Under the pieces are notes generated by a model. That model saw only the letters and a program-made list of their open reading frames with translations, ran no database searches and had not been told where the DNA came from. Position numbers and translations under genes: made by a program. From positions 1-62,579 of the forward strand of contig SXPC01000115.1 in the NCBI GenBank assembly GCA_005778225.1: a DNA stretch of 62,579 bases, in the 5' to 3' direction. This DNA comes from Planctomyces sp. (GTDB lineage: Bacteria > Planctomycetota > Planctomycetia > Planctomycetales > Planctomycetaceae). Shown piece after piece: positions 62,548 to 62,579 of the stretch; the first letter of the stretch is position 1; each line of letters starts with the position of its first letter.

Positions 62548-62579
62548 TCTCTCCCTTCTCTCTTGAGGGGAGAAGGTGC
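62548..62579. repeat. dispersed CTCCC..GAGGGGAGAAGG repeat (copy 4)
   Basis: CTCCCTTCTCTCTTGAGGGG AGAAGGTG is the same family as at 1, 1083 and 42787; it is cut by the window edge. Confidence 0.65.

Noticed and set aside
1-62579. CRISPR array, prophage or insertion sequence
   Set aside because: Repeats are dispersed and not regularly spaced, and no cas, integrase or transposase gene was recognised.

Overview
The window is a stretch of planctomycete chromosome, most likely from the family Planctomycetaceae; the genus cannot be fixed from the sequence alone. The call rests on a combination of lineage-typical genes: a DUF1501 Tat-exported protein, a DUF1559 prepilin-like protein, a Tat-exported Gfo/Idh/MocA oxidoreductase, a PQQ-type beta-propeller, a Pkn-type Ser/Thr kinase, zinc-ribbon/TPR-like membrane proteins, and many intergenic inverted repeats between loosely packed genes. 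No rRNA, tRNA, CRISPR array, phage or transposase gene was recognised.

Layout. 1-4.2 kb: core genes (trpS, a small membrane protein, acpS; opposite strand marR-type regulator, cmk and an MTA/SAH nucleosidase-like protein). 4.4-8.8 kb: serC, a Tat-exported oxidoreductase, a LarA-like protein. 8.9-11.3 kb: an ECF sigma factor, a PspA-like protein behind a hairpin, and a membrane-anchored Cys phosphatase. 11.3-19.8 kb: exported proteins, including an alpha/beta hydrolase with Asp at the nucleophile elbow, a DUF1559 protein preceded by a cobalamin riboswitch, a DUF3500 Tat protein, and apt. 20-30.3 kb: Ser/Thr kinase, then a divergent run of cbiX and four large membrane proteins resembling complex I subunits J/K, L, M and N. 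These have lost most of the charged residues used for proton translocation and are followed by a zinc-ribbon protein and a methyltransferase. 30.3-42.2 kb: wHTH regulator, SpoA/FliN-like protein, a candidate small RNA, a lipoprotein, GNAT, M50 protease, nuclease-like protein, PQQ propeller, fabI, cytochrome c, GNAT-nitrilase fusion. 42.9-48.8 kb: a partial tad/Flp pilus locus (cpaE, cpaC, cpaB, cpaA, flp) without tadA/B/C. 49-57 kb: antiporter-EIIA fusion, sugar transferase, histidine kinase plus response regulator, HD-GYP protein. 57-62.5 kb: large TPR-like protein, an extended aspartate carbamoyltransferase, DUF1501 protein.

How it fits together. Most genes are independent housekeeping or cell-surface functions. 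Three groups look like functional units: the Flp pilus genes, whose pilin has its own promoter-like element and terminator; the tightly overlapping complex-I-like membrane genes; and the adjacent kinase/regulator/HD-GYP signalling genes. The strongest candidates for something undescribed are the degenerate complex-I-like membrane cluster, the B12 riboswitch upstream of a DUF1559 gene, and the promoter-pseudoknot-terminator unit near 31.9-32.06 kb.
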